Shown: positions 1-12,763 of the stretch, in pieces
How the letters are laid out: the number at the start of each line of letters is the position of its first letter
Numbering within the stretch: position 1 is the stretch's first letter
Source: Dermatophagoides farinae
Taxonomy: Eukaryota > Arthropoda > Arachnida > Sarcoptiformes > Pyroglyphidae
Direction: 5' to 3'
Assembly (NCBI RefSeq): GCF_024713945.1
Contig: NC_134684.1
Location: 2,089,001 to 2,153,000 of the forward strand
DNA length: 64,000 bases
Translations under genes and position numbers: made by a program
The notes under the pieces: generated by a model
What the model saw: only the letters and a program-made list of their open reading frames with translations
What the model was told of the DNA's origin: nothing
Databases searched by the model: none

Positions 1-382
1 AAAAAAACTCATTCATTCAATCAAATCAATAGAGAAAAAAAAGAGTTAATTGATTGTTTATAACATGAAAAAAAACCACACCGCATACCGCCATTACCAT
101 ACTCAAAATCAAATTCAATTCAAATGTCCTTGAGGTATATATATATGCACGCAGATTTAAGATCGAGAGAGTTGTTGTTTTTATTTTCCACCACACTAAA
201 AAAAAAAAAAAAAAAAACACTTGATGATCATAAACATAGTGTGTGTGTGAGGGGGGGGATATAAACGAAAATAATCATGGATTGGCTGTTTTTAAATGAT
301 TTTATGATAGTGGTATTCATCATATTGAAATTGGTAGCCGAAAAACAAAAAAAAAAAATCCCTTATCACATTTGATTGCAGC

Positions 383-416
<34 letters not shown>

Positions 417-827
417 GCAACATTCACCACACCATCAATGACCATTATATTATCATTACCGTCATCAAATTTTTTTTTTTTTTTTAATTTCACATCCATC
501 AAATAAAATCGAGTATGAAATATAAAAATTAAAACAAAAAAAAAATTCACGAAAAAAAACCTTGCTTGAATCCTTGGCTTTTTGTTCATTCGTTAAAAAT
601 ATTGCTTATTTGTTGCGTTTTTTTTGTTTTTTGTTTTGTTGTTGTTGTTAATGTGAAAAAAAACGTTCAGTTTGTTTTTGTTGAAAGTTTCAACGGTGGC
701 CCCAGTGTATATCAAGAAATCATTGCGTGTGACACATTTTTTTTTCTGTCTGTTTGTTCAAAAAACTTTTTTTTTATCACATCATCATTTTTGTTACACA
801 TACAGCTACAAAGCTACAAAAAAAAAA
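1..827. other. AT-rich non-coding lead-in
   Basis: There is no supportable gene here. The stretch is A/T homopolymer and microsatellite DNA, including a CAA/CAG-type run near 380-420 and a GT run near 240. The open frames on both strands encode only low-complexity F/V/K-rich peptides. The last tens of bases before 828 probably form the 5' UTR of the CRAL-TRIO gene; an A-rich stretch lies directly before its ATG. Confidence 0.7.
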
Positions 828-1031
828 ATGAAATTACTCAGAGATTTAAATGTTGATCAAGAAATTTTAGAACAGCTACGTAATAAAATCTATGATTATG
901 TAATTAATCATCAAGATGTTGATATTGAAGATGTTAGAAATCGAATCACACCAGTGTTCAATTCAACCAATAATAGTAACAACATTGATGTGAATAATAA
1001 TAATGATAATGACAATGAAAATGATGATAAT

Positions 1032-1065
<34 letters not shown>

Positions 1066-1838
1066 TTAGTGATTGGATGCTCAAACGTTTTATAATTGCT
1101 GGCCATCGTAATGTGGATGAAGGGTTTGAAAAATTTCTTGATTTTTATCGATTTCGTCATGAATATAATGTGGCCAAATTAACACTTGCAAATGCATTGC
1201 CTACAGAAATTTTTCAATTACAAGCAATACAAAAACCTGGTATCGATAAACAAGATAATCAAATATTGGTTATACGTTTGAAATATTATAGAAAAATTTC
1301 GCAACTAGATTGGCTTATCAAACGTGCATTGTTCTATTATTTTGAACAATTCGATCTAGATTATGAAGCTCGACGAATCGATGGTGTTTGTATTGTTATT
1401 GATTGTCAAGAATTTGGCATATCGAATGTTGATCTAGATCTATTACAATTTCTGGTCAAACAGATACCATTTGGTTATTATGGTCTTGTAAGAAATGTAC
1501 TTGTATATGAATTACCATTTTTGTTAAGCTATATTGTTAAAATTGTTGAATCATGGCTACCAACATATATAGACAAAAATGGTAATAAACAAAAATTTTT
1601 TTCCGTCATTGGTAAAAAAAATATCGATGAATTTATTGATAATGATCAACGGCCAGAAAATTTAAACGGAAAACTAGTGCTTCCTGTTACACTTCCAACT
1701 GAAGCCCGTCCATTTGGTGAATTTGTCAAACAATTCAATGGCCAAATTAAAGATGCCAATGTTATCAAAATTAGTCAACACATAAATCAAATGACCAAAG
1801 AACAACAACAAAACATATATAGTAAACAGATAAATTGA
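828..1838 (+). CDS. CRAL-TRIO (SEC14-like) lipid-binding protein
   Basis: A single-exon frame of 336 residues. I start at the ATG at 828, not the upstream in-frame ATG at 672, because the protein then begins MKLLRDLNVDQEILEQL and skips a low-complexity leader. An N-terminal helical part is interrupted by an asparagine/aspartate run (about residues 48-80) encoded by an AAC repeat. A CRAL-TRIO-N-like segment follows (MLKRFIIAGHRNVDEGFEKFL), then a SEC14 lipid-binding fold with a hydrophobic core (GVCIVIDCQEFGISNVDLDLL) and the typical YYGLVRNVLVYELPFLLSYIVKIVESWL stretch, given here only to mark the fold's second half. Family members shuttle hydrophobic ligands such as phosphoinositides, tocopherol or retinoids; the ligand cannot be told from sequence. 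The pattern is nearer to SEC14/MOSPD2-type than to retinaldehyde-binding proteins, but I would not assign an orthologue. Confidence 0.8.
1034..1064 (+). repeat. (AAC)n repeat coding polyasparagine
   Basis: A trinucleotide run inside the CRAL-TRIO gene that translates as a stretch of asparagines. Similar runs code for Asn, Gln or His tracts in several proteins of this window. Confidence 0.85.
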
Positions 1839-3561
1839 ATTTCCTTCATATATGATGATGATGATGATGATGATGGTGGTACTCGGGTCGATCATTTTTT
1901 ATAAAACAAAATTCCAATTGAAAAAAAAACCGAAGAGGCTCTTACAAAAAATCAAACAAAAAAAAAAAAAAATAGAAATCCACCAAAACTCAATTCACCA
2001 ACCAACGAACCAACCAGCCAACCATATATTCACTTCATTTCACTTTACTCAAATACCCAATTCTAACTCAATCACTTTTTTTTACTGGCAAATGTTTTTC
2101 GGTTGAAATCAAAAAAAAAAAAAAAAGATTGTCGATCATCATCATCATCATCATTCCGGATGGAATCCATTGTCAGCCTTTATCATTTTATCGTTTATCA
2201 AATTTTTAATGCTGTGTGTGTGTGTGTGTGCGTTTGCTGCTTATATTTTGTTGTAGGAAATTTTGTTGTTGTTTTTTTTTAATTTTTTTTTTCGTTGAAC
2301 AAAAAATAAAATAAAAAATAAAATGATGAGATGAAAAATAAAATCAATTTCTATTATTATTTTTATTTTTGTTGTTGTTGTTGTTGTTGTTGTAAGAAGA
2401 CCAAAACAATTACCTCATTATTACAACAACAACAACAATGAAATCGATTTTTTTTCTCCCAAAACAACATATGAAAGTATTGAATTTTTCAAAATGTTGG
2501 GTTTTTACCATTGGAAAAAAATAAATAAAAAAAATTCATTGAATGAAATGATGATGATGATGATGATGAAAAAAAAATTGAAATTTGTATCAAATGACAT
2601 GTGTTTGATTTGATGATCAATATATCAATATATATATATATTTTTGGCCACCACAACATATAGGCTGTACTTGTGATTTTTTTTTCTACTTCGTTCAAAC
2701 AATCAATAAACGCGAATATATGCGAAAAAAAATTGCCCATAACACACATGCACAAATATTTTCCACTTGAAAAAAAATTCATCAAAACCCATCCACACCC
2801 CCCGCATTAAAAACTATTAGTTTAAAAGAGGGGCAAAAAAAATAATGATGATGATGACAAACGAATGTCAAAGTGTGGAAAGAATCCCCCACAAAAAAAC
2901 TAAATGATAATGAAAAATGAATTCAAATTTTTTTTATTTACGATGATGAAAAATGGAATTGACATAAATAGAACGAATAAAAAGAGAAAAAGAATTGAAA
3001 AAAAATCCAAATTAAATCGAATGTGCGTGTGTGTGTGTGTGTGTGTGTATTATATAACACATGTATATTTGAATAGAAAAAAAAATGAAATCTCTCCACT
3101 ACTACACACACACACCAATCAACCAGGCACTATAGTCAATTCATGAACCCGACAAAAAAATGGATCGATTCGTGAATGTTGAATTTTGTGTTGATTATAT
3201 ATAGAATAAATTTGTATATAATACAAGAATATGATTGAAATTGAAAATTATCATTTTGCAAGAAATGGAAAACAAAACTAAACAAAAAAAATGCTTAAAA
3301 GCGTCAAATATTCGTCATATTTCATTTTTGTTATCATCATCATCATCATTGAATATATGTGGCAAAGAATGTTATGAATGTATATTAAATTTAATATATT
3401 AAATGATGAATATATTCAATAATTTTTGTTGGGTTGACAATAATTATGGATGATGATGATGATGATGATGGTGGTGGTGATGTTGATGACAAAATAATTA
3501 ACACTAAAGGATTGATTAATATAATATATGACAAACATAAAAAAAACCATCAGATCTATTA
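1839..3561. other. Non-coding, microsatellite-rich gap
   Basis: About 1.7 kb between the CRAL-TRIO gene and the last exon of the PAN/ZP gene. It holds ATG/CAT runs (about 1853-1876 and 3305-3345), TG runs (about 2212-2230 and 3024-3048), TTG runs (about 2370-2394), many A homopolymers, and an 18-bp AT palindrome at 3381-3398. The two genes are convergent, so their 3' UTRs must lie here. No gene seen. Confidence 0.7.
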
Positions 3562-6500
3562 TTATTTGGCCATTGTTGATCCCAATGATGATGTTGATGT
3601 TGTTGTACATGATGATGAATTTAAATCTGATGATCGATGATTAGGAAATTGATAATTATTAATACCAAAAAAACGTTGTTCACGAGGACCAGAAAAAAAA
3701 ATATTACCATGATTAAATGTACTACGAATACTGCCAAAATTTTGTTGTTTATTCTGTTGCTGCTGCTGCTGCTGATGTTGTTGTTGTTGTTGTTGTTGAT
3801 GATCATCGATGCCAAACCAAGATAATGGTTTTTGTTCAGATTGTTTGTTTGTTTTATTCGTATATTCATCATTAAATCGATTAGATGAATCATTATGATC
3901 ATCATCATGATCATCAATGACAGCCAATACAGCATTTGGTGTTAATGTATCTTCATTCAAACTAGAACAATCATCATTTCTACTATAGGCTAATGTATTA
4001 TTTGGTGATAAACAATGATTAAAACCGATAGACGATGAATTTGATAATTGATAATTTGCAGGAGCACCAACAACATTACGGATAAACATTAAATTTTTTC
4101 GATTAACATGATTATGGTGATGTATAAATTTTTTCGACTGTTTTAGTTTAGTTATATATAGATAAACACTGGCACCAAGAGTTAAATGTACAATGGTTAC
4201 AATCAACGTTGTAATGAAAATAATGATTCCTGTATTCGTACAATAATCCATACAAATTAGTGGAAGATTTTCTTTCATTTTTGTTGTCGCTTTTGTTTTG
4301 TCTATATTTTGTTTAGATTAAATATAAAAAACAAAATTAACCCAATTAAATGAGGCACGAAAACATAAAGATACAAACCATGTTTTATTGCACCTAAATT
4401 ATTACGTGTTTCAAGATGACCATGACGAGTCGTACGAATAGCGGCAGCAGCCATGTCAACATATTTTAGATTGTTTTGTTGCCGTAACCGATGGTGATGA
4501 TGACCAAGGTCATTAGTGGCCATATCAAGATTGAAATTATTTTCTCTTTCTTTATTTTGTCCGTGGATTTCGTCATCTTGACTATGTTGATCATCATCAT
4601 GATTAATAATTGCATCATCGTGGACATTGAATTCATTATTAGACGACGAATAAGAATTGTCATTGTTGTCATCATTTTCATCATCATGAACAGATGTAAC
4701 AGCTGCAGCATTAGCAATAGAATCGTTATCTTTATCATCATCAACATTGCCATCCACCATAATTGCTAATGATAACGGTACTTCCGCTGCTAAATTTGAT
4801 GTTGGCAAAGGAAGTGCAGCATTAGTAACGATAGGGTTAAAGTTTTCCATTTTCATCGTTGTCGTTGTGGCTATATTTATATTATCGGTAATATTTTCAT
4901 TTTCATTAGAATTGACATTCTGCATGTCATTCATTGTACGGTCTTTGCTGTACGATCCAACAATATATGATTCAATTGTTGTTGTTGTTGTTGTTTTTGG
5001 CGAATCAACATTGCCATTGTCAATATTTTCATCCAATTCGTTAATGTTGACGTTGCCTGATAGATGCATGGCTGGTGTAGTGAAAATTTGATTGCCGTAC
5101 TCATCGATAATATTGAATTCATCAGTTTTTTTCGCATCACCAACATCATGACCAATTGAATGATTATTACGATTACGATAGTAACGGTAATTGTTGGTTG
5201 GATATGTGAATCCAATACGAATACGTTGTACAAATTCATTGGTTGCTGTCCAGTTGTTGCCAGGCTTCAATGATGATTGATTTATTTGATCCATGTTCAA
5301 TAGTCCATGATGATTGGTTGATAAATTGATTCTGGTCCAATTCTCTTGTGACTGATTCAAATGTTTTTTGTTGTTGTCACCATCATTCATATTGATTCGA
5401 TTAGAATGCCATTTCAGTGATGGTTGTTGATGGAGAAAAAGTTCTTGAAAACTATTCACGCTACGTCGACGTCGTCTACCAAACGAATCGACATGGCCAT
5501 TCAATTGAGCACACTTGACCGGTTCACAATACTCTTGGCAGAAACGTATTTGTACTTCAAAATTTACCACTCCGGTGGACGGAAACCGAAATGCTTTGAA
5601 TTTCGAATACAACGATCGATGATCAATTGGATCCAATTGTAATGCCGGAAAGATGGACGAATCAATTGGACAGCCATTATTGTCAATCAAAAAAAGCGAT
5701 TCACCATTCGAACTACGAGCATATAAATTTCTAGCAAAAATAGCATATGGTGAATAATTTTGGTCTCTTAATTCGATTCGTAGTATCAAATCATCTCCCA
5801 AACTGACTACTTGTGCATCTCGTCCACTAGGATCTAGTATACGCATTTGTATTGATGGGGGAGCAGCAGTATTTGCCACAAAAGTAGCCGGTGATTTCCG
5901 ATCCTTGTAACTTCTTCCATTGGGATTTGTGCTATTTTGAATTAGAAAAAAAAGTGATCAGAATAGAAAACATTATGAATAGCAAATATGGTAGATGAAA
6001 TAAATCCTAGAATACATTCATTCAAAGATATTTTACATACGAAACATCAATTCCGTTTGGTATAGGAACATTCTTTTGTTGTTGTTGTTGCTGTTCGATA
6101 TTTCCTAGAGTTATAGTCTGATCGGATACTTCAAATGAACAAAGTACTCGAATCGTTCGATCATTATCGGTCATGATGACCGAATGCTGTTGAACAATCA
6201 CTTCATTTACATAACTACTGGTACTCTGTAAATTGAGAAAATCTTCTTTCATTAGAATTTTCCATTTTTCTTTGTCTTTTTCCATAGCAAAACACATACC
6301 TCTTGATAAGTTCCACAACGAGAATCCAAAGGAATTGCAAACTAATGGGAAAAAATCGGATCATATTTTCTTTAGACAATAGAATCTTTGGACTTTTTTT
6401 TCTGTTTGTTTTGTTTATTCAACAACAATCGTGAATCAACATACCTGTAGTTGTAATTGTCCATTACCGTTTATAAAACATTCTGATGGATTACTTTTCG

Positions 6501-9500
6501 TATAAACTCGACCCATAAATGGACTATCGAAATTCAAAGTTAGCATCATGTCTTCTTGGTTACATTGGACGCTGACTAAATTCATTTAACAAATACAAAA
6601 ATAAATTGAAAAGCAAAGGTAAATATAATCTATTCTATTGTTTTTGTTCACCTTGTTCACAATTTCCTTTTTCACTATAAATACTTCCATGAAGGTATTC
6701 GGTTATTGTTGATGCAGCTGAAACAACTTCTGAAACGGCAATAGGTGATGTTGTTTTGATATCATCATTATTGGCAACATTAAGCATTGACAATGAATCT
6801 TCGCTGGATAGGGCACAATCTTGTGTAATTGCATTATAATTAACTGATTTACAATGAAAAGAATATTCGGAATCACATTGCCGTTGACAATCAACCAATG
6901 TAGCTGCAATTGATAATTTATCCACATAATTGGAACGACGATCCTTGAAATCTCTATACTGACAAGTGGATAATTCTAAACCAAATAATTAAACATTACA
7001 TATTCAAACGGTTTTTTCTATGAAAAAAAATTGACTAATCAATCATGTTCCAAACCTTTTGTACATTTGTTTTCAAAATAATCAACATGATCGGATGTCC
7101 TTTGAAAAGACTGCGGTTTTGATCGTCTTGTATTATGATATAAGCGGCAAATTCTTCGCCCGTAATCATAAGTCAACGAACGACAGGAAAAACTTTTCTC
7201 CAACAAACACAAATCTTGACAAGCTGTCCGAAACATTATTGAGTTGATTTCACGATCGGCCGTTTCATCCATAGTGTATCCAATGATTCTTTCGAATGTC
7301 CATATACTATCGCATGTCTTTTCTGTAATATGGTCAAAACAGGAAATTAATTTGTTTTGTCATCATTATGTGAGGGAAAAAAAGTGGGAAATATATTATG
7401 ATTTCAAACCTCTGAGGCAAATTTTTTCATTATACGTCGTCCCCATTAGCTTGTTCAATTGATTTCGATTCTCCGAAGCAGCCTCAGAAAGGAAAAAACA
7501 ATTTTGATTCTTATCTGAACCATATTCAATTATGAAAGCCATACATCTATCGCCACGTCGTATACATTCATCTTTGCAATAGTTGACAACACCAGATCGA
7601 GATACAATCGGAGCTCTTTCTCTTTGTGCATATCTTAGATCATAGCCAAAAGTTTTTTCAAATGTATATTCATCAAGTGAACAACGATGTGGAATATGTT
7701 GAAGTTGTACCATATTATTCACTGTTGGCTGTAAATCATCACTATTGAATCTACTTTGATTAATCATGTGCGTCTTATGAACAATATTAGGTTTAGGCGT
7801 TGTTGGATCAATTCTTCGAGCAGTTAATCCTTCTGGTTCAGAAGCATAATTAATAATCGGTCCGATCAATGAAGTTGGTTCTAAGTGATGTTGTTGGTTT
7901 AAAGTATTCTGTTCTTGATTTGGACGAAAACTTTTCTGATATAGGCAATCCTTTTCAGCGTATAAAGCTCGTGGTCTAAATTGAATAGATCCTTGATGAC
8001 TGGTTGCACGATTATCGGCACTAAGTAGACAAAGATTGCCACCAGGAACAAGACTGCCATCCGGATTATCTAAATAAGTATATGAGCGGCAGTTAAATTC
8101 TCTTTCATAGTCACAAGCTTGTTCACAATGGAATGTTGATGTACCACGAACAGATTTTGTCACTGAAACAATACTTATATCACGTTCAATAGAATGATAA
8201 CGACATGATTTGACATCTATACAAAAAGATTTGAAACAATGATAAACATATGAATGATGAAAGGAATCATAATACCTATGACGCATTGATTTTCCATGAA
8301 ATCGATTCCTTTGCTGAATTGTAGATTTAATGAACCTGAATCTCTGGTTTCTGAATAAAGATGACATTCATGCGTGAATGAATTATAGCTGGCCGATGAA
8401 CATCGAAATTTTTTCTCCTCCAAACATCGTGTACGGCATTCAGGACGAGAAACAAATCGTACAACTTCCTCTGGACGAGCACCAATTACCGCTTGATCTA
8501 TGATACGATCGAATGGCCAGAATTTGTCACAATGAACAAAATTTGGAACACAAAATCCTTCAAAATAATCTTTTCCCATTGATAATCGTAGATCAAGTAA
8601 ACCAACCGAACTATTTTCAAAAAGTCCATGACAGGTTTGATGATAATAATCGATAACAAAAGCTCGACACAATGAAGAATGTTCACAACGTCGGGCACAT
8701 TCGGTTACAATTCCAGGATTTTGTAAATCTGTATACAATAATGTTAGATGACCACCAATTGGTTCAAAACTGGTGACTTTTTCAAACAAAAATCTTGAAT
8801 TTGGTGCACATTTTTTATCTAGATTAATGGAAAATGATCATTGAAAAATTATTTCAATGATGATAAATATATCAAGCAATACTAACTGGATGAGTAATTT
8901 ATTGGAAATCGTGTATTCATTTGATCAACATTTTCCGGTTGTAATGAATCATATGATGATTGGAGTTGATCATTATTCATTGGAGAATCCATTCCCGGAT
9001 ATCCCATTGATCTGGGACTAGAAGTAACTAATTGAAAATAGATAGATAAAAATTATCATGAGAAAGAAAATCAAAAAATAAATTAATTAATAAAATTTTT
9101 CATTTTTACTTATAGGAGATATTGTAGGCAAAAGTGATTCTGGAAATCGAGTTATCTTTGTTGTTATAATTCCACCAAGAGTTCCATTGATGATGACAAC
9201 TTCTTTATTAACGTTACCAGAATCAAGATCTGGTGTTAATGATGAAGGTAATGATGACGATGATGATGATGGCAGTTGTGGTATACCGGGAGATAATGTG
9301 GATGTTTCACCTATTCGATCTAATAAAATGAATGAAGATTTCTTGATATAATAATATTATTATTATTTATGCATCCAAATTAATTATACCAGTTAATGGT
9401 GTCAATGGAATAGGATATTCATCAGTAGTCGTATCGACTAAATGGACCTTATCACCATTATTAGATGATTGATTTGCATTGAATGTTGAAAGTTTTGAAC

Positions 9501-11904
9501 ATTGTCTTTCATAATATACAATGTTTGAACGATGTTGAATGAATGATGAACCAGCACTAACAGAATCATCACCGGATAGAAAACATTGACTATTGCTAGA
9601 ATAATATGCATATGATCGACATAAAAAGTATCTATTATCATTACATAATTTTTCACATTCTTCATTACTGGCAATACTGTCCGTTTCAACGATATCAGTA
9701 TAGGTTGGATATGCATTCGTTGTTCGTTGATATGGACAAGATGAATGAATACGGACACATTGATTTTCAAGATAATTGATTTTCATATTACGTGAACGAT
9801 AATAATGTCCAGGACTGGTTCGTCGATCTTCAGGTGATAGTTTACATTCAGTAGTCTCATCATTATATAATGCTGATCGGCATGGAAATTCACGTTCTTG
9901 TAGACAATATTCTTGACAATCTCGTCTACTTTGTACAAAGTTTAATGTTTTCACATACAATACTGGTGCCAATTCATAGCCTAAAACCCTACAATAAAAA
10001 ATTAATGTTTTATAAATTCACACATATGTATTCCAGATAATGACCTTTCAAATGCCCAAAATTTATCCTGACATTGTGACATGATTTGTGGTACACGAAG
10101 ACAAATTTTTTCAAAAAAACTTTCACCCTCAGAAACGGTAAGATCAGTAATGCGACCTTGTGTATTACGATCCAATCGTTCACATCTATTATTCTTGTAA
10201 TTAATAGTGAATGCAGGACAATTTAATTGTGCCATATCACAACTTCCACGACACCAACTAGTCACACCTAATGAACTATATTCAGGAAATTCTACCGGTG
10301 TAGTAATAGCCGATCGAAGTACATGGCCAGTGATTTTTTCATATGTAAAAATACCATTAGTACATAGTTCAGCTACACATGTTCGTTCACCATAAGTGGC
10401 TCCTTTCATCGTTGTCAATGGATGTTTACCAATGGTCTTTTCATCATCACCACTAAGCATACATCGATTATTGATAAAACCATATGCACGACAATTGAAT
10501 GATTGTTCACGATCACAATGAAGTTGACAATCTTCAGCACTGGATGCAAATTGAAGTGAATCCATGGAAAAAACATTTGTATTCATTTTGGTTGTGTATA
10601 CACAAGAAGCAGGACCTAAAGGAAATTATTATTATTATTACGATTATTACGATTTATTCAACATAGTTAAATTGAAATCAAATGGATGGATGGATGGATG
10701 GATGGATGGATAATTATTAAAAATTGACGATCCATGACCATCCTATTGGGTACCAAAAATAGAATAATAATTGAATTCTGGGCAAACACCTGAGCATCAT
10801 GATGATGATGATGATGATGATGATGATGCAATTTACCATAAATATCTAAAATCACTTGACCATGACAAACAAAATAAAGCCTTCATTTTCTATCATAAAA
10901 TAATAATATAATTTATTCCTCGTTTTATTTATTATAGTTATAATATATTTTTTTTTTCATTTTAGCTGTTTCCTGAATGATGATAATGATGTACATACAC
11001 ACACACACACATCCACACACAATAATATACAATGAAAATATAACTGTATAAAACATCAATGTCATTGACAATTAACATAATAATAAAATCAAATGAAATA
11101 AATTGTTTCAGGTTCAACGATTCTCGTGCAATCATCATCAATCATCAAATGTAATGTATGATAAATTAAATTATCGGAAAAAAAAAATTTGAAATCTATA
11201 ATCATACCTGCAGGAGCACATTGATTTTCAATATAATCACGTTGGCTATCTTTAACATAAACAAATGCTTGTGGCTGTGTACGACGATTTTCTTTGGATA
11301 ATCTGCATATTCTTTTAACTTCATCGAATTCAGCACTACGACAAATGAATGCTGCTTCAATAAGACATGCTTTTGCACATTCTTCACGATCAACCATATT
11401 GGTTAATTCTTTTTCAACAAAACCATCCAAAAATGTATCTTTAACACGTTCAAATGCCCAAAGACGTTCATTACCGCAAACATGATCAAATTCTTGTCTT
11501 GAAATACCTTTCAGGCATACTTTTTCAAAAAGATTCGAATTCTTTGTAGTCTGTATATGATCACGATGACGACGAGAGCTTTCCACATATGCTAAACAAC
11601 GAAATTGTGTATAATCAAGAAAAAATGTTGTACATCGTTGCTGTTGTCGGCAAAGATTAATACAATCTCTAGTCAATGCAACATTATCCTGTTGTAATAA
11701 AACACCAGCCATAGGCACTGTATTTGATTCAAAATTAGTTGCCGCTAATTTTTCAAACGTTTCAATACCACCAAAACAATTATCACTTGTAACTAAAGCT
11801 CTTGTGATCACCGATAATAGAACAGGTAACATGATGATTATTTTTATATATCGAATGATGATGATAAACATGTGAACAATATTATATTTTATAGGTTTAT
11901 ACAT
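3562..11904 (-). CDS. Giant PAN/ZP-domain membrane protein (12 PAN modules, nompA-like)
   Basis: Exons, 5' to 3' on the minus strand: 11904-11208, 10615-10045, 9988-9390, 9319-9110, 9027-8887, 8818-8276, 8216-7410, 7322-7056, 6975-6652, 6575-6445, 6341-6300, 6225-6041, 5931-4379, 4301-3562. All junctions are GT-AG and the phases close to 2,269 residues. A hydrophobic leader (MLPVLLSVITRALVTS, from in-frame Met25) is followed by twelve cysteine-rich PAN/apple modules, each with the CxxxC...C...C pattern and ending in a final Cys. A Ser/Pro-rich linker (exons 4-5) sits between modules 6 and 7. A ZP domain (exons 10-13) ends at a furin-like RRRRRS site. A long acidic, Asn/Thr-rich stalk and a transmembrane helix (IIIFITTLIVTIVHLTLGAS) with a His/Gln/Asn-rich tail follow. 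PAN+ZP proteins such as Drosophila NompA, Neo, Nyo and Tyn build apical extracellular matrix linking cuticle to epithelium or sensory dendrites; that role is inferred. Start uncertain among Met1, Met12 and Met25. Confidence 0.88.
4302..4378 (-). other. Last intron of the PAN/ZP gene, open if retained
   Basis: A 77-nt phase-1 intron with a GT donor next to 4379 and an AG acceptor next to 4301. If it is not spliced, the frame stays open and adds a strongly hydrophobic tail (LYLYVFVPHLIGLILFFIF) before a stop at its end. Splicing instead joins the separate transmembrane exon. Both forms would have a hydrophobic C-terminus. Confidence 0.6.
10683..10711 (+). repeat. (GGAT)n microsatellite
   Basis: A perfect tetranucleotide run inside the first intron of the PAN/ZP gene. 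A GAT/ATG run lies at about 10799-10827 in the same intron, which at about 590 nt is far longer than the others of this gene. Confidence 0.9.
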
Positions 11905-12731
11905 CTTATAATTACAATAATAATAATCATCTAATCACTATTTAAAATGATGATGATGATCGATATATTCATGGATGTTAAGATACAATTACATGATTGA
12001 ATCGTGAAAAAAACAGAAATAATTCGATAATCAACTGAAATGAACAAATCGGACAATGATCTTGATGTAAACAACAACAACAACGGTATTCAACGTTTTG
12101 TTTGTAAATGGCCGCGAAAAAAAAATTAAATTAAACTGAGTGGTTTATGTCTGTGACAAAAAAAAAAATACTGGTTTCTGTCCAATCTATGTATGTGGAC
12201 ACCTGTTAAACAGATTACAATTGACAACTGAGCCAAAAAAAAAAAAAAATTATCTCTAACGATGATAATGGTAGCATCATGTTGATGATGATGATGATGA
12301 ATATATCGAATCAACATCATCATATATGACATATAATAATATATAGAACTTGTGTATTTGCATTTGAATGCCCTGTGCTCGTTTTGTTTTGTTTTGTGTT
12401 GGATGGAATTATCGTTTTTATTTCAACAAAAAAAAAAAAAAAATTTGGACAAAAAAAGGTGGAGAAATATCATCATTATTCTCATCTTCATCCCTACAAA
12501 ACAAAACAAAACAAAACAATTCGCATTTTATTCTTCTATATTGTAATATATCAATTCATCATCTTTTCTTGTTTGTATGTGAGCTATTTTCAATGATTTG
12601 GGCGTGATTTGAATTTTCAAATACACACACACACACATATGTATGTATAATAAATATCCAATGTCCATTTGATGTCATGTTCATTTTTTTTCTTTCAATT
12701 CTAAAAAGATTTTAGTGCGTGTTTATAATTT

Positions 12732-12763
<32 letters not shown>

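Noticed and set aside
672-827. N-terminal extension of the CRAL-TRIO frame
   Set aside because: The extra 52 residues are F/T/Y-rich low complexity from homopolymer DNA and precede a Met with the expected family-like start.
3621-3935. Antisense and alternative-frame ORFs over the PAN/ZP tail
   Set aside because: They are shadows of the ATG/CAT and CAA repeats that encode the His/Gln/Asn tail in the true frame.
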